From UBA6065 sp036565605 (GTDB taxonomy: Bacteria > Patescibacteriota > Minisyncoccia > Phycocordibacterales > UBA6065): 16,724 nt of DNA. The notes beneath the pieces are model-generated. The model made no database searches. It was not told the origin of the DNA and saw only the letters and a list, made by a program, of their open reading frames with translations. The stretch lies in the NCBI GenBank assembly GCA_036565605.1, contig DATCXV010000020.1:1-16724 (forward strand), given 5' to 3'. The translations under genes and the position numbers were made by a program. Shown piece after piece: positions 1 through 7,131 of this stretch. Position 1 is the stretch's first letter. Each line of letters begins with the position of its first letter.

Positions 1-272
1 GGATCCGAAAAGCCGCCGACATGTCCCGACGCTTTCCAGACATTCTGATTCATCAAAATAGCGGCATCGAATCCGTACATATCGTCGCGGTCATCGACAA
101 AGCGCTTCCACCACAATTCTTTTATATTGCGCTTAAGCGAGACACCAAGCGGACCATAATCCCAGGTACCAGCCAAACCACCATAGACTTCAGAGCCCTG
201 GAAGATGAAACCACGACGCTTACAAAGCGCGATCAGATTCTCCATCACTGACGATTCCGCAGGCTTTTTCAT
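1..272 (-). CDS. glyS: Glycyl-tRNA synthetase, dimeric class II type, N-terminal 90 residues (cut by window edge)
   Basis: Charges tRNA-Gly with glycine in the cytoplasm. I translated this partial frame from the reverse complement. It starts MKKPAESSVMENLIALCKRR and continues with the block GFIFQGSEVYGGLAGTWDYG, then LWWKRF, DDMYGFDAAILMN and KASGHVGGFSD. These are the highly conserved N-terminal catalytic blocks (including the motif 1 region) of the alpha2-type GlyRS found in archaea, eukaryotes and many bacteria, not the alpha/beta GlyQ-GlyS type. The frame is open to the window edge, so about four fifths of the protein lies outside. I chose the ATG at 272; an in-frame ATG nine codons later (ends at 245) is an alternative, since many homologues begin close to the ENLIALCKRRG block. 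No clear Shine-Dalgarno sequence precedes either start. Confidence 0.95.
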   Translation of the reverse strand, partial: MKKPAESSVMENLIALCKRRGFIFQGSEVYGGLAGTWDYGPLGVSLKRNIKELWWKRFVDDRDDMYGFDAAILMNQNVWKASGHVGGFSD

Positions 273-289
273 ATGATTTTCGTGAATTC

Positions 290-298
290 AAGATACCA
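290..298 (-). promoter_or_regulatory. Possible extended -10 promoter for glyS
   Basis: On the minus strand TGG-TATCTT ends 17 nt before the glyS ATG. The same TGGTAT core precedes the genes starting at 2336 and 10361. Transcription would begin about 10 nt upstream of the ATG. No recognisable -35 box. Weak on its own. Confidence 0.35.
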
Positions 299-302
299 CA
301 GA

Positions 303-423
303 CTAGCAATCCAGCAAAAACGCTCTCGAAAAAAACCTCCTCGCAGGGCGAGAGCCCGAGAGAAGCGCGGCCCAGCTGGGCCGACGCGGACTTTTTGAAA
401 GAATGTCTTTGCTGGATTGCTAG
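303..423. other. 121-bp structured element bounded by a perfect 16-bp inverted repeat
   Basis: The outer arms, 303-318 (CTAGCAATCCAGCAAA) and 408-423 (TTTGCTGGATTGCTAG), are exact reverse complements. Inside are a perfect 16-bp palindrome at 368-383 (CGGCCCAGCTGGGCCG), extended by GCG/CGC across one unpaired A (365-387), and a second arm with two competing pairings: 322-328 with 349-355, or 323-328 with 357-362 enclosing a small hairpin at 340-352. The result folds as a closed multi-branch structure on either strand. It fills the gap between the stop codon of the 638-residue gene (420-422, inside the right arm) and glyS. Neither outer arm is followed by a T-run, so the whole is not a classical terminator, although the inner arm on the minus strand is followed by GTTTTT. 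The minus strand carries a perfect GAGGAGGT (335-342) with no suitable start codon after it. It could be a small structured RNA, a miniature inverted-repeat element or an unusual terminator. The structure is certain; the function is not known. Confidence 0.6.
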
Positions 424-2336
424 CGCACCGTCTCGTCCCCCGCTTTATATAACAAATCTGTCGTGATGCGCGTCGTCAAAGCACCAGCGCTATTTTGGAG
501 AATGGCATTCGTAAACGTATCGGTTCCGGAAATGGCCGAAGCGCTCAGAAGTTCCGGCGCCGTGCCAACCTGGTTTGCGGATGGCGTAAACGAAATCTGG
601 AACGCTACCTGCTTCGCACCCGAACCGATATCGGCATTGCGCGGCAACTCGCCTACGAGCCACGAGACTGCTCCGGTCGCCTCATCATACGTAATATTCG
701 CATCCGTTGGACTGGTTACTCCCATCCACTTTGCATAAGGAGGCAAGGTCGCCGAAACACGCGCGCCCGTTACTGGATTGGTGGTGTTTGTCGCCGTCCA
801 GACGATAGTATAGGTCGTCGCTTCTTCCGCCTTGGGCGGAATTGGGCCAGTATTCGTGATTGGACCCTGTGAATGAAGAGCCCGTGACGAAAGCGACAGG
901 TTGGACACGAGTTTGATCTGCCGCGAAGTAGCACTTTGGATTTCCTCAGGCACACCAGCATTACCCGAACGAGTACCGGAAGCCGAGACGTCGATACGCA
1001 CCGACGAATTGGCAGACGTACCACGCGGCACAAGCGTAAATCCAATGCGACCTTCGTCACCAGGCGCGGCCGAATCAAATCCATCCACTCGACCCCTCTC
1101 CCAGATGATCGAGTTGGAAAGCGAATCATAGTAACCACCATCAGAAACCGAGACCGACGATTTATCAAGTGCGTTACCAGATAGTTTGGCCACAATGCGA
1201 ATATCCGTAATACGGTCTGTGCTGTTATTGGTCCAGATCAGGTCGGCACGCACATTCTGTCCCGACTGAATCGACAGATCCGAACGCTCGCCATCAAGAG
1301 AAAGATCCATGCCCAAAAACGGTCGCTCCAAAGACAAGGTGTGACTCGTCGACACAATAGCCGTGGCGATCTCGCGTTCATTCGACGCGTCCTGGATACC
1401 GACTGTGGCGCGTAACGCTCGTTCTTCGGCATCCTGACCAGTTGCCGTAACACGCAGCTTCACCGTTCGTTTACTTCCCGGTGCCAGATCTCCGATGCGC
1501 CACACTGTACCACCGTACGTTGCAGCAGGATCAGCCGACACAACTGTCATGCCGAATGGATAATCAAGTGAAAGAAGCAGATCTTTGACCGGCATCGTAG
1601 AGTTCGAAGCAATGGTAACTGTGACATCGACCGGAATGTCCGAAAGGACTTTGTCCGGAGCATCGACCGACACCAAAATCGGCGATGATGAGACTGTTAC
1701 TTTGTAGACTTTTTCCTTATAGAAAATGGCGTTCGAACCTGGTGCCTGGTACTCGGCTGTGAATTTAATCTCTTTCTGCGAACCTTCTTCTCCATACATA
1801 AGAGCCGAGACGAGACGCTGTGACACAGACTGTGAATCAATGTCACCCAGGCGTACACGCACATGGCCTAAGTCTTTGGCCGGATCCTGCGGATCTTTGG
1901 CACCTTCAGGATAATCAGCGATCAAGTCGACCAAGCGAATAGCCGTGGTGTTTTTATTGAAGACCGAAACGGTCAGACCAAGTTCTTCCCCACCTGCAAT
2001 CTGAGCCGGACCTTCGATCGAGATATCGACGTTATCAACCGAAATAAAGTTGCCACCGCCGAAAAATGTATACGCCGCAACCGCAAGCGCCATAAGAAGA
2101 AATGCGGCCGAGACGAAAAAAGCAACCTTGTACACTTTGCGGTGCGTCGCAGGAAGAATTGCCGGGACATCGCCCGTCGGCACAGGATTATCGGGTGCAC
2201 CGCCATCCCATGACGTCGGAGCAACAACTTGCGGCTCATGAATATCATGACGCGGCGTTTCGGTATCGGGGATATTCCGCGAGTAAAGGCTTTTCTTTGC
2301 CCGATCAAGCGGGCTTCGTTTGTCAGATTCGAACAT
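420..2336 (-). CDS. Single-pass membrane protein with extracellular DUF11-like beta-sandwich repeats
   Basis: The predicted 638-residue protein has a hydrophilic, proline-rich cytoplasmic N-terminus (1-67), one transmembrane helix at about 69-92 (VAFFVSAAFLLMALAVAAY) and no cleavable signal. A long exported part of about 540 residues follows, rich in Ser, Thr, Val and Asp. Its segments, roughly 98-215, 216-335, 340-475 and 478-630, repeat a pattern of beta strands with phrases such as SVFNKNT, IWTNNSTDR and TATNTTNPV followed by LPPYAKW- or LDYPFGM-like strands. That is the style of DUF11 / CARDB / Ig-like surface repeats. A cell-surface or adhesion role is an inference from architecture only; no catalytic motif is visible. 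It lies 15 nt downstream of the recO-like gene, but a -10-like element in the gap suggests its own transcript. The TAG stop is inside the inverted repeat at 408-423. Confidence 0.8.
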   Translation of the reverse strand: MFESDKRSPLDRAKKSLYSRNIPDTETPRHDIHEPQVVAPTSWDGGAPDNPVPTGDVPAILPATHRKVYKVAFFVSAAFLLMALAVAAYTFFGGGNFISVDNVDISIEGPAQIAGGEELGLTVSVFNKNTTAIRLVDLIADYPEGAKDPQDPAKDLGHVRVRLGDIDSQSVSQRLVSALMYGEEGSQKEIKFTAEYQAPGSNAIFYKEKVYKVTVSSSPILVSVDAPDKVLSDIPVDVTVTIASNSTMPVKDLLLSLDYPFGMTVVSADPAATYGGTVWRIGDLAPGSKRTVKLRVTATGQDAEERALRATVGIQDASNEREIATAIVSTSHTLSLERPFLGMDLSLDGERSDLSIQSGQNVRADLIWTNNSTDRITDIRIVAKLSGNALDKSSVSVSDGGYYDSLSNSIIWERGRVDGFDSAAPGDEGRIGFTLVPRGTSANSSVRIDVSASGTRSGNAGVPEEIQSATSRQIKLVSNLSLSSRALHSQGPITNTGPIPPKAEEATTYTIVWTATNTTNPVTGARVSATLPPYAKWMGVTSPTDANITYDEATGAVSWLVGELPRNADIGSGAKQVAFQISFTPSANQVGTAPELLSASAISGTDTFTNAILQNSAGALTTRITTDLLYKAGDETVR

Positions 2337-2342
2337 ACTCCT

Positions 2343-2351
2343 ATGATACCA
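2343..2351 (-). promoter_or_regulatory. Extended -10 element 6 nt before the ATG of the 638-residue gene
   Basis: The minus strand reads TGG-TATCAT, then AGGAGT, then ATG. TATCAT matches the TATAAT consensus at five of six positions and carries the TGn extension. It occupies nearly the whole 15-nt gap after the recO-like gene. If used, transcription would start at about the A of the ATG (leaderless). The AGGAG immediately before the ATG is too close for normal Shine-Dalgarno spacing. Confidence 0.5.
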
Positions 2352-2843
2352 CTACAGATGAGTCTCGCGCAGAGAAGCATTCACCAAAGCGATTTTTTCT
2401 CGTTCAGTCTTGCCCTCTGCCGCAGCGGCGTCTATATACCCAAGCGCCGAGAGCACGGCTACCACCGAATCCACTTCACCTATTTCTTTTACAGAAAGAC
2501 GCGAAAGGATCGCGAACAACTCTGGATTCGGCTCTTCACCATGGACCAGACGACGAACCAGATGAAGCACCCGAGCACGCGCCGCAGCACTTTCTTTATC
2601 GAAAATCGGCTCGGACTGCGCACCGGTCACCCGCCAGAATTCTTTTCCGCGCACTAAAGAGAAAGTGCCGAACGAATAATCGTCCAAGTTGTAACGCAAT
2701 TTCGAAGCAAGCGTCCGCACGCTCTGCGCTCGGGCACGTACTAGACCAAAATCTTCAGTGTAAATCGAATACGTCTTGGACGCTTCTCCCGATGGTGCGC
2801 TTCCTAACACAAACCCGCGCGTTGAATAAACCGAATACGACAT
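2352..2843 (-). CDS. recO: RecO-like protein, OB-fold N-terminal domain, short form
   Basis: RecO works with RecF/RecR in loading RecA onto SSB-coated single-stranded DNA. The N-terminal 80 residues fit the RecO OB-fold pattern: YSTRGFVLGSAPSGEASKTY, IYTEDFGLVRARAQSVR, KLRYNLDDYSFGTFSLVRGK and WRVTGAQ. The remaining 80 residues are helical (AAARARVLHLVRRLVHGEEP, ELFAILSRL). At 163 residues it is well short of typical RecO (about 230-250), and it contains no cysteine, so the zinc-finger part of the C-terminal domain is absent. This resembles reduced RecO-like proteins of small-genome CPR bacteria. The family assignment is good; retention of full RecO function is uncertain. It is divergent from guanylate kinase and starts 6 nt after a TACAAT hexamer. 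Confidence 0.75.
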   Translation of the reverse strand: MSYSVYSTRGFVLGSAPSGEASKTYSIYTEDFGLVRARAQSVRTLASKLRYNLDDYSFGTFSLVRGKEFWRVTGAQSEPIFDKESAAARARVLHLVRRLVHGEEPNPELFAILSRLSVKEIGEVDSVVAVLSALGYIDAAAAEGKTEREKIALVNASLRETHL

Positions 2844-2849
2844 GATGAC

Positions 2850-2858
2850 ATTGTAGCA
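2850..2858 (-). promoter_or_regulatory. Extended -10 element 6 nt before the recO-like ATG
   Basis: The minus strand reads TGC-TACAAT, then GTCATC, then ATG. TACAAT is one base from TATAAT and has the TGn extension. No good -35 box is seen 16-18 nt upstream. The layout predicts a leaderless mRNA. Confidence 0.55.
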
Positions 2859-2909
2859 AGCGTCATGCCTTGCCGAACTGTCAGAAATGGGTTAGAAATG
2901 GAATAGAAC

Positions 2910-2915
2910 TACACT
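2910..2915 (+). promoter_or_regulatory. Possible -10 element for the guanylate kinase transcript
   Basis: TACACT lies 5 nt before the ATG at 2921 in the divergent gap between the recO-like gene and gmk. A transcript from it would start at about 2921-2923, that is, on the leader ORF rather than the gmk start. Confidence 0.35.
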
Positions 2916-2920
2916 TCAAC

Positions 2921-2950
2921 ATGAACATCAAAACAAAAGGCATCTTGTGA
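2921..2950 (+). CDS. Possible nine-codon leader ORF overlapping the gmk start
   Basis: ATG at 2921 opens a frame encoding MNIKTKGIL and ends at TGA 2948-2950. That TGA overlaps the gmk GTG start (2947-2949) by two bases, the stop/start arrangement used for translational coupling. A TACACT hexamer sits 5 nt upstream of the ATG, so the ATG could be the leaderless 5' end of the transcript. The AAAAGG serving gmk (2935-2940) lies inside this frame. Too short to be sure that it is translated; a chance frame is possible. Confidence 0.3.
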   Translation: MNIKTKGIL

Positions 2951-3558
2951 TCATTGCATTCACCGGCCCTGCCGGCGGCGGCAAAACCAGTGTCCAAAAC
3001 GGCATCATCACGAAACAGGATATAGGCGAAATTCCCAAGCGCTTTGGCAAGGTCGTCACTACTACGACCCGAGAAATGCGCCCGGATGAAATCAATGGAA
3101 TGCACTATCACTTCTGGAGCCATCAATTCGATCGCTTCCGAAAAGCTGTGCAGGAAGGCGAATTCATCGAGCATGAAAAACACCCCGCAAACGATCATTT
3201 ATACGGGATGCGCTTCGTAAGTTTGAAAGCGGTACAGGAACTTGGTCTTATACCGATCGTAACAGTGGAAACAAAGGGTGCAAAAAATCTCAAACAAAAT
3301 GGTCGCAGACTCATCGATGATGACGTTATAGTCATTTCAATCGATGTTCCCGAGCCGAAACATGAGAATACTCTGATCCGCCTGCGCGGTCGTGGTGACA
3401 AACCGGAAGACATCGCCCATCGCATGATCGTTGCCGAAACTGAACGGAAACGTATCGCCGAAGAGGGTTTTTGCGATCACCATATCGTAAACGACAACCT
3501 CGAGCGTGCCATCCAAGAATTTTTAGGACTCTGCCAGATCTGTCCCGTTCTTCTGTAA
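2947..3558 (+). CDS. gmk: Guanylate kinase
   Basis: Phosphorylates GMP to GDP with ATP in the cytoplasm. The P-loop is GPAGGGKT at residues 7-14. The GMP-binding signature follows: TTTTREMRPDEINGMHYHF (38-56), then EGEFIEH (70-76), the YG of HLYGMRF (87) and the strand PIVTVETKGAKNL. The lid arginines are probably in IRLRGRGD (144-151). At 203 residues the length is normal. I chose the GTG at 2947 because AAAAGG sits 6 nt upstream and the first residues MIIAFTGPAG are what a guanylate kinase N-terminus should be. It is the only plus-strand gene in the left half. It is divergent from recO and convergent with ileS, with a strong terminator directly after it. The P-loop has GGG where GVG is more common; this is not expected to be disabling. 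Confidence 0.93.
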   Translation: MIIAFTGPAGGGKTSVQNGIITKQDIGEIPKRFGKVVTTTTREMRPDEINGMHYHFWSHQFDRFRKAVQEGEFIEHEKHPANDHLYGMRFVSLKAVQELGLIPIVTVETKGAKNLKQNGRRLIDDDVIVISIDVPEPKHENTLIRLRGRGDKPEDIAHRMIVAETERKRIAEEGFCDHHIVNDNLERAIQEFLGLCQICPVLL

Positions 3559-3561
3559 TGC

Positions 3562-3588
3562 AAAGCCGGACGTTCGTCCGGCTTTTTT
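3562..3588 (+). terminator. Intrinsic terminator after gmk
   Basis: A 10-bp stem AAAGCCGGAC (3562-3571) / GTCCGGCTTT (3576-3585) with loop GTTC is followed by a T-run to 3588. It lies between the convergent gmk and ileS genes; the A-rich 5' side makes it weakly bidirectional. Confidence 0.9.
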
Positions 3589-3602
3589 CTGCTTACATCT
3601 TA

Positions 3603-6600
3603 TTATCTCAGTCCAATTTTGAACGAAAAGCCTTCTATCGCAAGCGCCTCTGCCTCCGATATATGCCCATATTCAACACCAGTAACAAGTGTCACTTTCT
3701 TGATGTCTGCCAGAAATTCATGCACCAGTTCCTTGCCCTTTTCGTCCGAATCAAGAAGAAGCATTACCTTGTCGCCCACGGTAAGTCCCTTTTCCTTGCG
3801 CGCTTCCTGGATAGCGCGGATTAGATCACGTGCGACGCCTTCGCGACGCAATTCATCAGTAACAACAGTATCAAGGACAACATCCGAAGAGATCGTCGAA
3901 TCGACAATAACTTCCTTCACATTCATTTCATCTTTCACGATCGTAAGGAACCCGGACGGAAGCGCGGCGGTTTTGATCAAAAACTTTGCAAGCGGCTGAC
4001 GCACCTTGATATTGGCTGACGCGCGCTGCTCGAGACCAAGCGTCACAATACGGCGAGCCTGAACCATATCGGCAATAACCTTTTCATCCGTCTTCACGAG
4101 AGTTGGCCAATCGCACAAATGGACACTTTCTGGTTCATTATGCGCACGGACACGTCCAAAAAGATAATCAGCATAGAACGGAGCGATCGGGGCTAAAAGT
4201 TTTGCGAATTCTCGCAACACAAACCGGGTCGTTTGGAGCGCCGCGGTCTTGTCAGCGACGTCGTCAGATTTGAATCGCTCACGCGAGCGGCGCAAGTACC
4301 ATGTCGACAGATCGTCGACGAACGACATCAAAGGGCGTGAAGCTCGATCAAGTTCATACGCATCAAGAGCGTCTGTCTCGGCAGCGTGTGTTTCAGAAAG
4401 GCGCGAGACGATCCAGCGATCAAGTACGTTTGTGCTTGTAGCATCCGCCTCTTCCCCCTTTGCGTACATTTCATAGAATGACAGCACATTATCAAGACGC
4501 TGAAAAAGTTTCTTCGACACCTCATCGACTCCCTTTTCCGAAAAGCGCACATCCTCTGCTTTGACCGCCGGCGATGATGCCAAGAAGAAGCGCAATGAAT
4601 CCGCGCCATACTTGTTCACTGTTTCAAGGAGCGGCGGATAATTTCCCTTGGACTTAGACATTTTTTGTCCATCTTCAGCCAAAATGAGACCGTTTACGAT
4701 CACATTCTTGAACGGAACCTGTCCAAAAAGAGCCGTACCCAAAACAGAAAGCGTATAGAACCATCCGCGCGTCTGATCCAAACCTTCGGCAATAAAATCC
4801 GCCGGGTACCCGGTCTTTCCACCAAGAGCACCCCCAAAAAGTCCACCGAGCCTTCCCTTCGGATTGAAGTGAGGCAATGCCGTACCGCGATAGCATGCTT
4901 CAGCAAAAGGCATGGAACCAGACTCGAACCAGCAGTCAAAGACTTCCGGCACACGCAGAAGTTCTTCACCATCCGGCGCAACATACTCAGGCTGATCGAT
5001 ATACGGACGATGCAAGTCGAGATCGAAAGTATCGTTGACCGGCAAACGAACAAAATCAAGCAGGCGCAATTCTGCTGTCTTTTGGAAATAGCGGCGCTCG
5101 TCATGCATGATTTTATCCATGCCCGGTGTCGACTCGACGCCATGGGCCAAAACGTTCAAAGGCGATCCATGACTTACGATAAGGATTCGTTTGCCCGAAT
5201 GTCTCTTGTCGATATCATAGATCGTGGCAAAGACGCGGCGCTTTAAATGCGACGGCTCTTCCATTCCTTCGACAAGTCCATGTAGACGAACACGGTCTTC
5301 GGTTTCTTTCCAAAGTCTGCCTTCGCGATTCGGACCGACATTATATTCGCGCAAACGTTCGTCGTGCTCGATCTGTGCATGCGGAATGCCGCAAGCGTCT
5401 GCCACTATGCGTGCCGTTTCTTTGGCACGCGCAAAATCAGATGCCACAATGATATCAATACCCTGCTTGGCAATCTCTTTGGCACGCTCCATCACTTCCA
5501 ACCTGCCCTTTTTGGTCAAAGGGTAATGAACGCTCTTGTGAATATCAGAATTCGAAACACCCTTTTCATTGGAAAGCGATTCACCGTGACGCAAAAGAAG
5601 GTATGAATTGCCCGAGCGTTTTACAAACTTCGAAAGCTCTTCAACCGATCCAATGGTATACATTTTTTTGGAGCGAACGCCACGCCAAACCGGGATCGGA
5701 GCGCCCCAAAAACGCGATCGCGAAACCGCCCAATCACGCGCACCAAGAAGCCATTTACCGAAGCGACCATCGCGGATCTCTGAAGGAGTCCACGACGTCT
5801 TTTTATTCGCCGCGACCAGTTGGTCTTTGATCTCGGTCACTTCGACAAACCATGACGACGTCGCGTAATTCAAGAGCGGTGTCTCGCACCTCCAGCAATG
5901 CGGGTATGAGTGAACGATTTTCTTTTTGTCGAACAGATGGCCGTGATGAGCAAGCCATTTAATGACTTCAATATCGGTTTTCTGGTGGCCATCCTTTTCA
6001 ATAGCTTTTGGCTTTACTTCCTGTCCAGCAAAATCGATCACTTCTGGCTTAAAGTGGCCCGAGGCGTCAACGTGCTGGATAAAGGGCATATCATTCGCCT
6101 CTCCCAGTTTCAGGTCGTCTTCACCAAAAGCCGGAGCAATATGAACTATACCCGTACCGTCTTCAGTTGTGACGAAATCGGCACTCCAGATCTTCCATGC
6201 ATTATCACGATGGCCCAAGGCGTCAGTGTCATAGTATGAAAAGATCGGTTCGTATCCACGGCCGACAAGTTCACTTCCCTTGAACACACGATCAAGCGAA
6301 TGTTCTTTGCCTGCAAAAACATCCGCGACACGATCACGTGCCACTATGTATGTGGCCCCATTATGCGAAACACGTGCATAATCAATCTCTGCGCCAATAG
6401 CCAGCGCCACGTTACCTGGCAAAGTCCACGGCGTGGTCGTCCAGGCGACCATGTACGTCCCCTCTTCGTCCTTCAGTTTGAACTTTACGAAGGCAGACAG
6501 GTCTGTAATGTCTTTGTACCCCTGATTGACCTCGAAGTTTGAAAGAGTCGTGCCACAGCGTGGACAATACTGCATGGCTTTGAAGCCTTCATAGACAAGA

Positions 6601-7085
6601 CCTTTTTTATCAAGTTCTTTAAATGCCCACCAGACAGACTGGGTATAACCCGCATCAAGCGTTTGATAGTCATTGTCCATGTCTACCCAACGACCGATGC
6701 GCGGAATGATTTCGCGCCATTCTTTGGCGTAACGCAAGACACATGCCTTTGCAGCACTATTGAAACGGTCAATACCGTATTCGACAATATCGTTGCGAGT
6801 TTTCAGCCCCAATTCTTTTTCGATCAGGTTTTCAACAGGCAATCCATGACAATCCCAACCCCAGCGACGCGCGACGTGATACCCGCGCATGGTTTTATAA
6901 CGAGGAATCGCGTCCTTAATAGTTGTCGGCAACAGGTGTCCGAAGTGAGGCAAACCCGTAGCAAAAGGCGGTCCATCATAAAAGACGAACTCTTTCCCCT
7001 TTTTTTCCAGGGATTTTTTAAAGATTTGGTTCTTGTCCCAGAAGGCCATCACCTGCTCTTCAATCTGGACGAGCTTTGGTTTCAT
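3603..7085 (-). CDS. ileS: Isoleucyl-tRNA synthetase (type 2) with an inserted histidine-phosphatase domain
   Basis: Attaches Ile to tRNA-Ile and edits Val. Residues in order: the HIGH-type motif PHFGH (46-50) with GWDCHGLPVE (76-85); the CP1 editing domain (about 190-400) with WTTTPWTLPGN (215-225) and GEDD (321-324); a CP1 zinc site from C174/C177 and C397/C400; RDWAVSRSRFWGAPIPVW (449-466); EVFDCWFESGSMPF (714-727); KMSKS (808-812); then the anticodon-binding and C-terminal domains. The PHFGHLL form and the C-terminal block make it the eukaryote-like type 2 enzyme. At 1160 residues it is longer than usual because about 190 residues between IGSVEEL (478-484) and DLHRPYID (690-697) are a histidine-phosphatase domain that keeps its catalytic residues. 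Reading is uninterrupted through both junctions, so this is one polypeptide. It is preceded by a gap of 63 bp; a weak TACTGT lies 6 nt upstream of the ATG. Confidence 0.95.
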   Translation of the reverse strand: MKPKLVQIEEQVMAFWDKNQIFKKSLEKKGKEFVFYDGPPFATGLPHFGHLLPTTIKDAIPRYKTMRGYHVARRWGWDCHGLPVENLIEKELGLKTRNDIVEYGIDRFNSAAKACVLRYAKEWREIIPRIGRWVDMDNDYQTLDAGYTQSVWWAFKELDKKGLVYEGFKAMQYCPRCGTTLSNFEVNQGYKDITDLSAFVKFKLKDEEGTYMVAWTTTPWTLPGNVALAIGAEIDYARVSHNGATYIVARDRVADVFAGKEHSLDRVFKGSELVGRGYEPIFSYYDTDALGHRDNAWKIWSADFVTTEDGTGIVHIAPAFGEDDLKLGEANDMPFIQHVDASGHFKPEVIDFAGQEVKPKAIEKDGHQKTDIEVIKWLAHHGHLFDKKKIVHSYPHCWRCETPLLNYATSSWFVEVTEIKDQLVAANKKTSWTPSEIRDGRFGKWLLGARDWAVSRSRFWGAPIPVWRGVRSKKMYTIGSVEELSKFVKRSGNSYLLLRHGESLSNEKGVSNSDIHKSVHYPLTKKGRLEVMERAKEIAKQGIDIIVASDFARAKETARIVADACGIPHAQIEHDERLREYNVGPNREGRLWKETEDRVRLHGLVEGMEEPSHLKRRVFATIYDIDKRHSGKRILIVSHGSPLNVLAHGVESTPGMDKIMHDERRYFQKTAELRLLDFVRLPVNDTFDLDLHRPYIDQPEYVAPDGEELLRVPEVFDCWFESGSMPFAEACYRGTALPHFNPKGRLGGLFGGALGGKTGYPADFIAEGLDQTRGWFYTLSVLGTALFGQVPFKNVIVNGLILAEDGQKMSKSKGNYPPLLETVNKYGADSLRFFLASSPAVKAEDVRFSEKGVDEVSKKLFQRLDNVLSFYEMYAKGEEADATSTNVLDRWIVSRLSETHAAETDALDAYELDRASRPLMSFVDDLSTWYLRRSRERFKSDDVADKTAALQTTRFVLREFAKLLAPIAPFYADYLFGRVRAHNEPESVHLCDWPTLVKTDEKVIADMVQARRIVTLGLEQRASANIKVRQPLAKFLIKTAALPSGFLTIVKDEMNVKEVIVDSTISSDVVLDTVVTDELRREGVARDLIRAIQEARKEKGLTVGDKVMLLLDSDEKGKELVHEFLADIKKVTLVTGVEYGHISEAEALAIEGFSFKIGLR
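5049..5609 (-). other. Histidine-phosphatase (phosphoglycerate-mutase superfamily) domain inside IleRS
   Basis: These are IleRS residues about 493-679. The superfamily hallmarks appear in order: LLLRHGES with the phospho-accepting H500 and R499, SDFARAKETA with R553, DERLREY with E580 as likely acid/base, and LIVSHGSPLNVL with H639. The domain begins with a strand (SYLLL) and ends near AELRLLDF, as in free-standing family members. All catalytic residues are present, so it is probably an active phosphatase. The substrate cannot be read from sequence. It occupies the place where type 2 IleRS normally has a short segment linking GxPIPxW to DxWFxSG. Confidence 0.9.
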
Positions 7086-7131
7086 GCTTGTACAGTATCA
7101 ATTTTCTCGCTTTTTTGAAAGATTTCCCAAG

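Noticed and set aside
303..423. A T-box riboswitch, SRP RNA, 6S RNA, tRNA or attC site in the structured element before glyS
   Set aside because: None of the diagnostic sequences is present: no T-box consensus, no SRP GGAAG core, no tRNA arms, no attC GTTRRRY core.
2102..2845. A 247-codon plus-strand open frame over the recO-like gene and the start of the DUF11-like gene
   Set aside because: Antisense shadow: low-complexity, Arg/His/Pro-rich translation with no recognisable domain, and real genes on the other strand explain the region.
4665..5246. A 193-codon plus-strand open frame inside ileS
   Set aside because: Lies wholly antisense to the well-supported IleRS coding sequence; no motif and no ribosome-binding site.
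3603..7085. Whether the histidine-phosphatase segment is a separate gene or a frameshifted insertion within ileS
   Set aside because: The frame runs without a stop from IleRS into and out of the domain, and both flanks continue as IleRS, so a single chimeric protein is the simplest reading.
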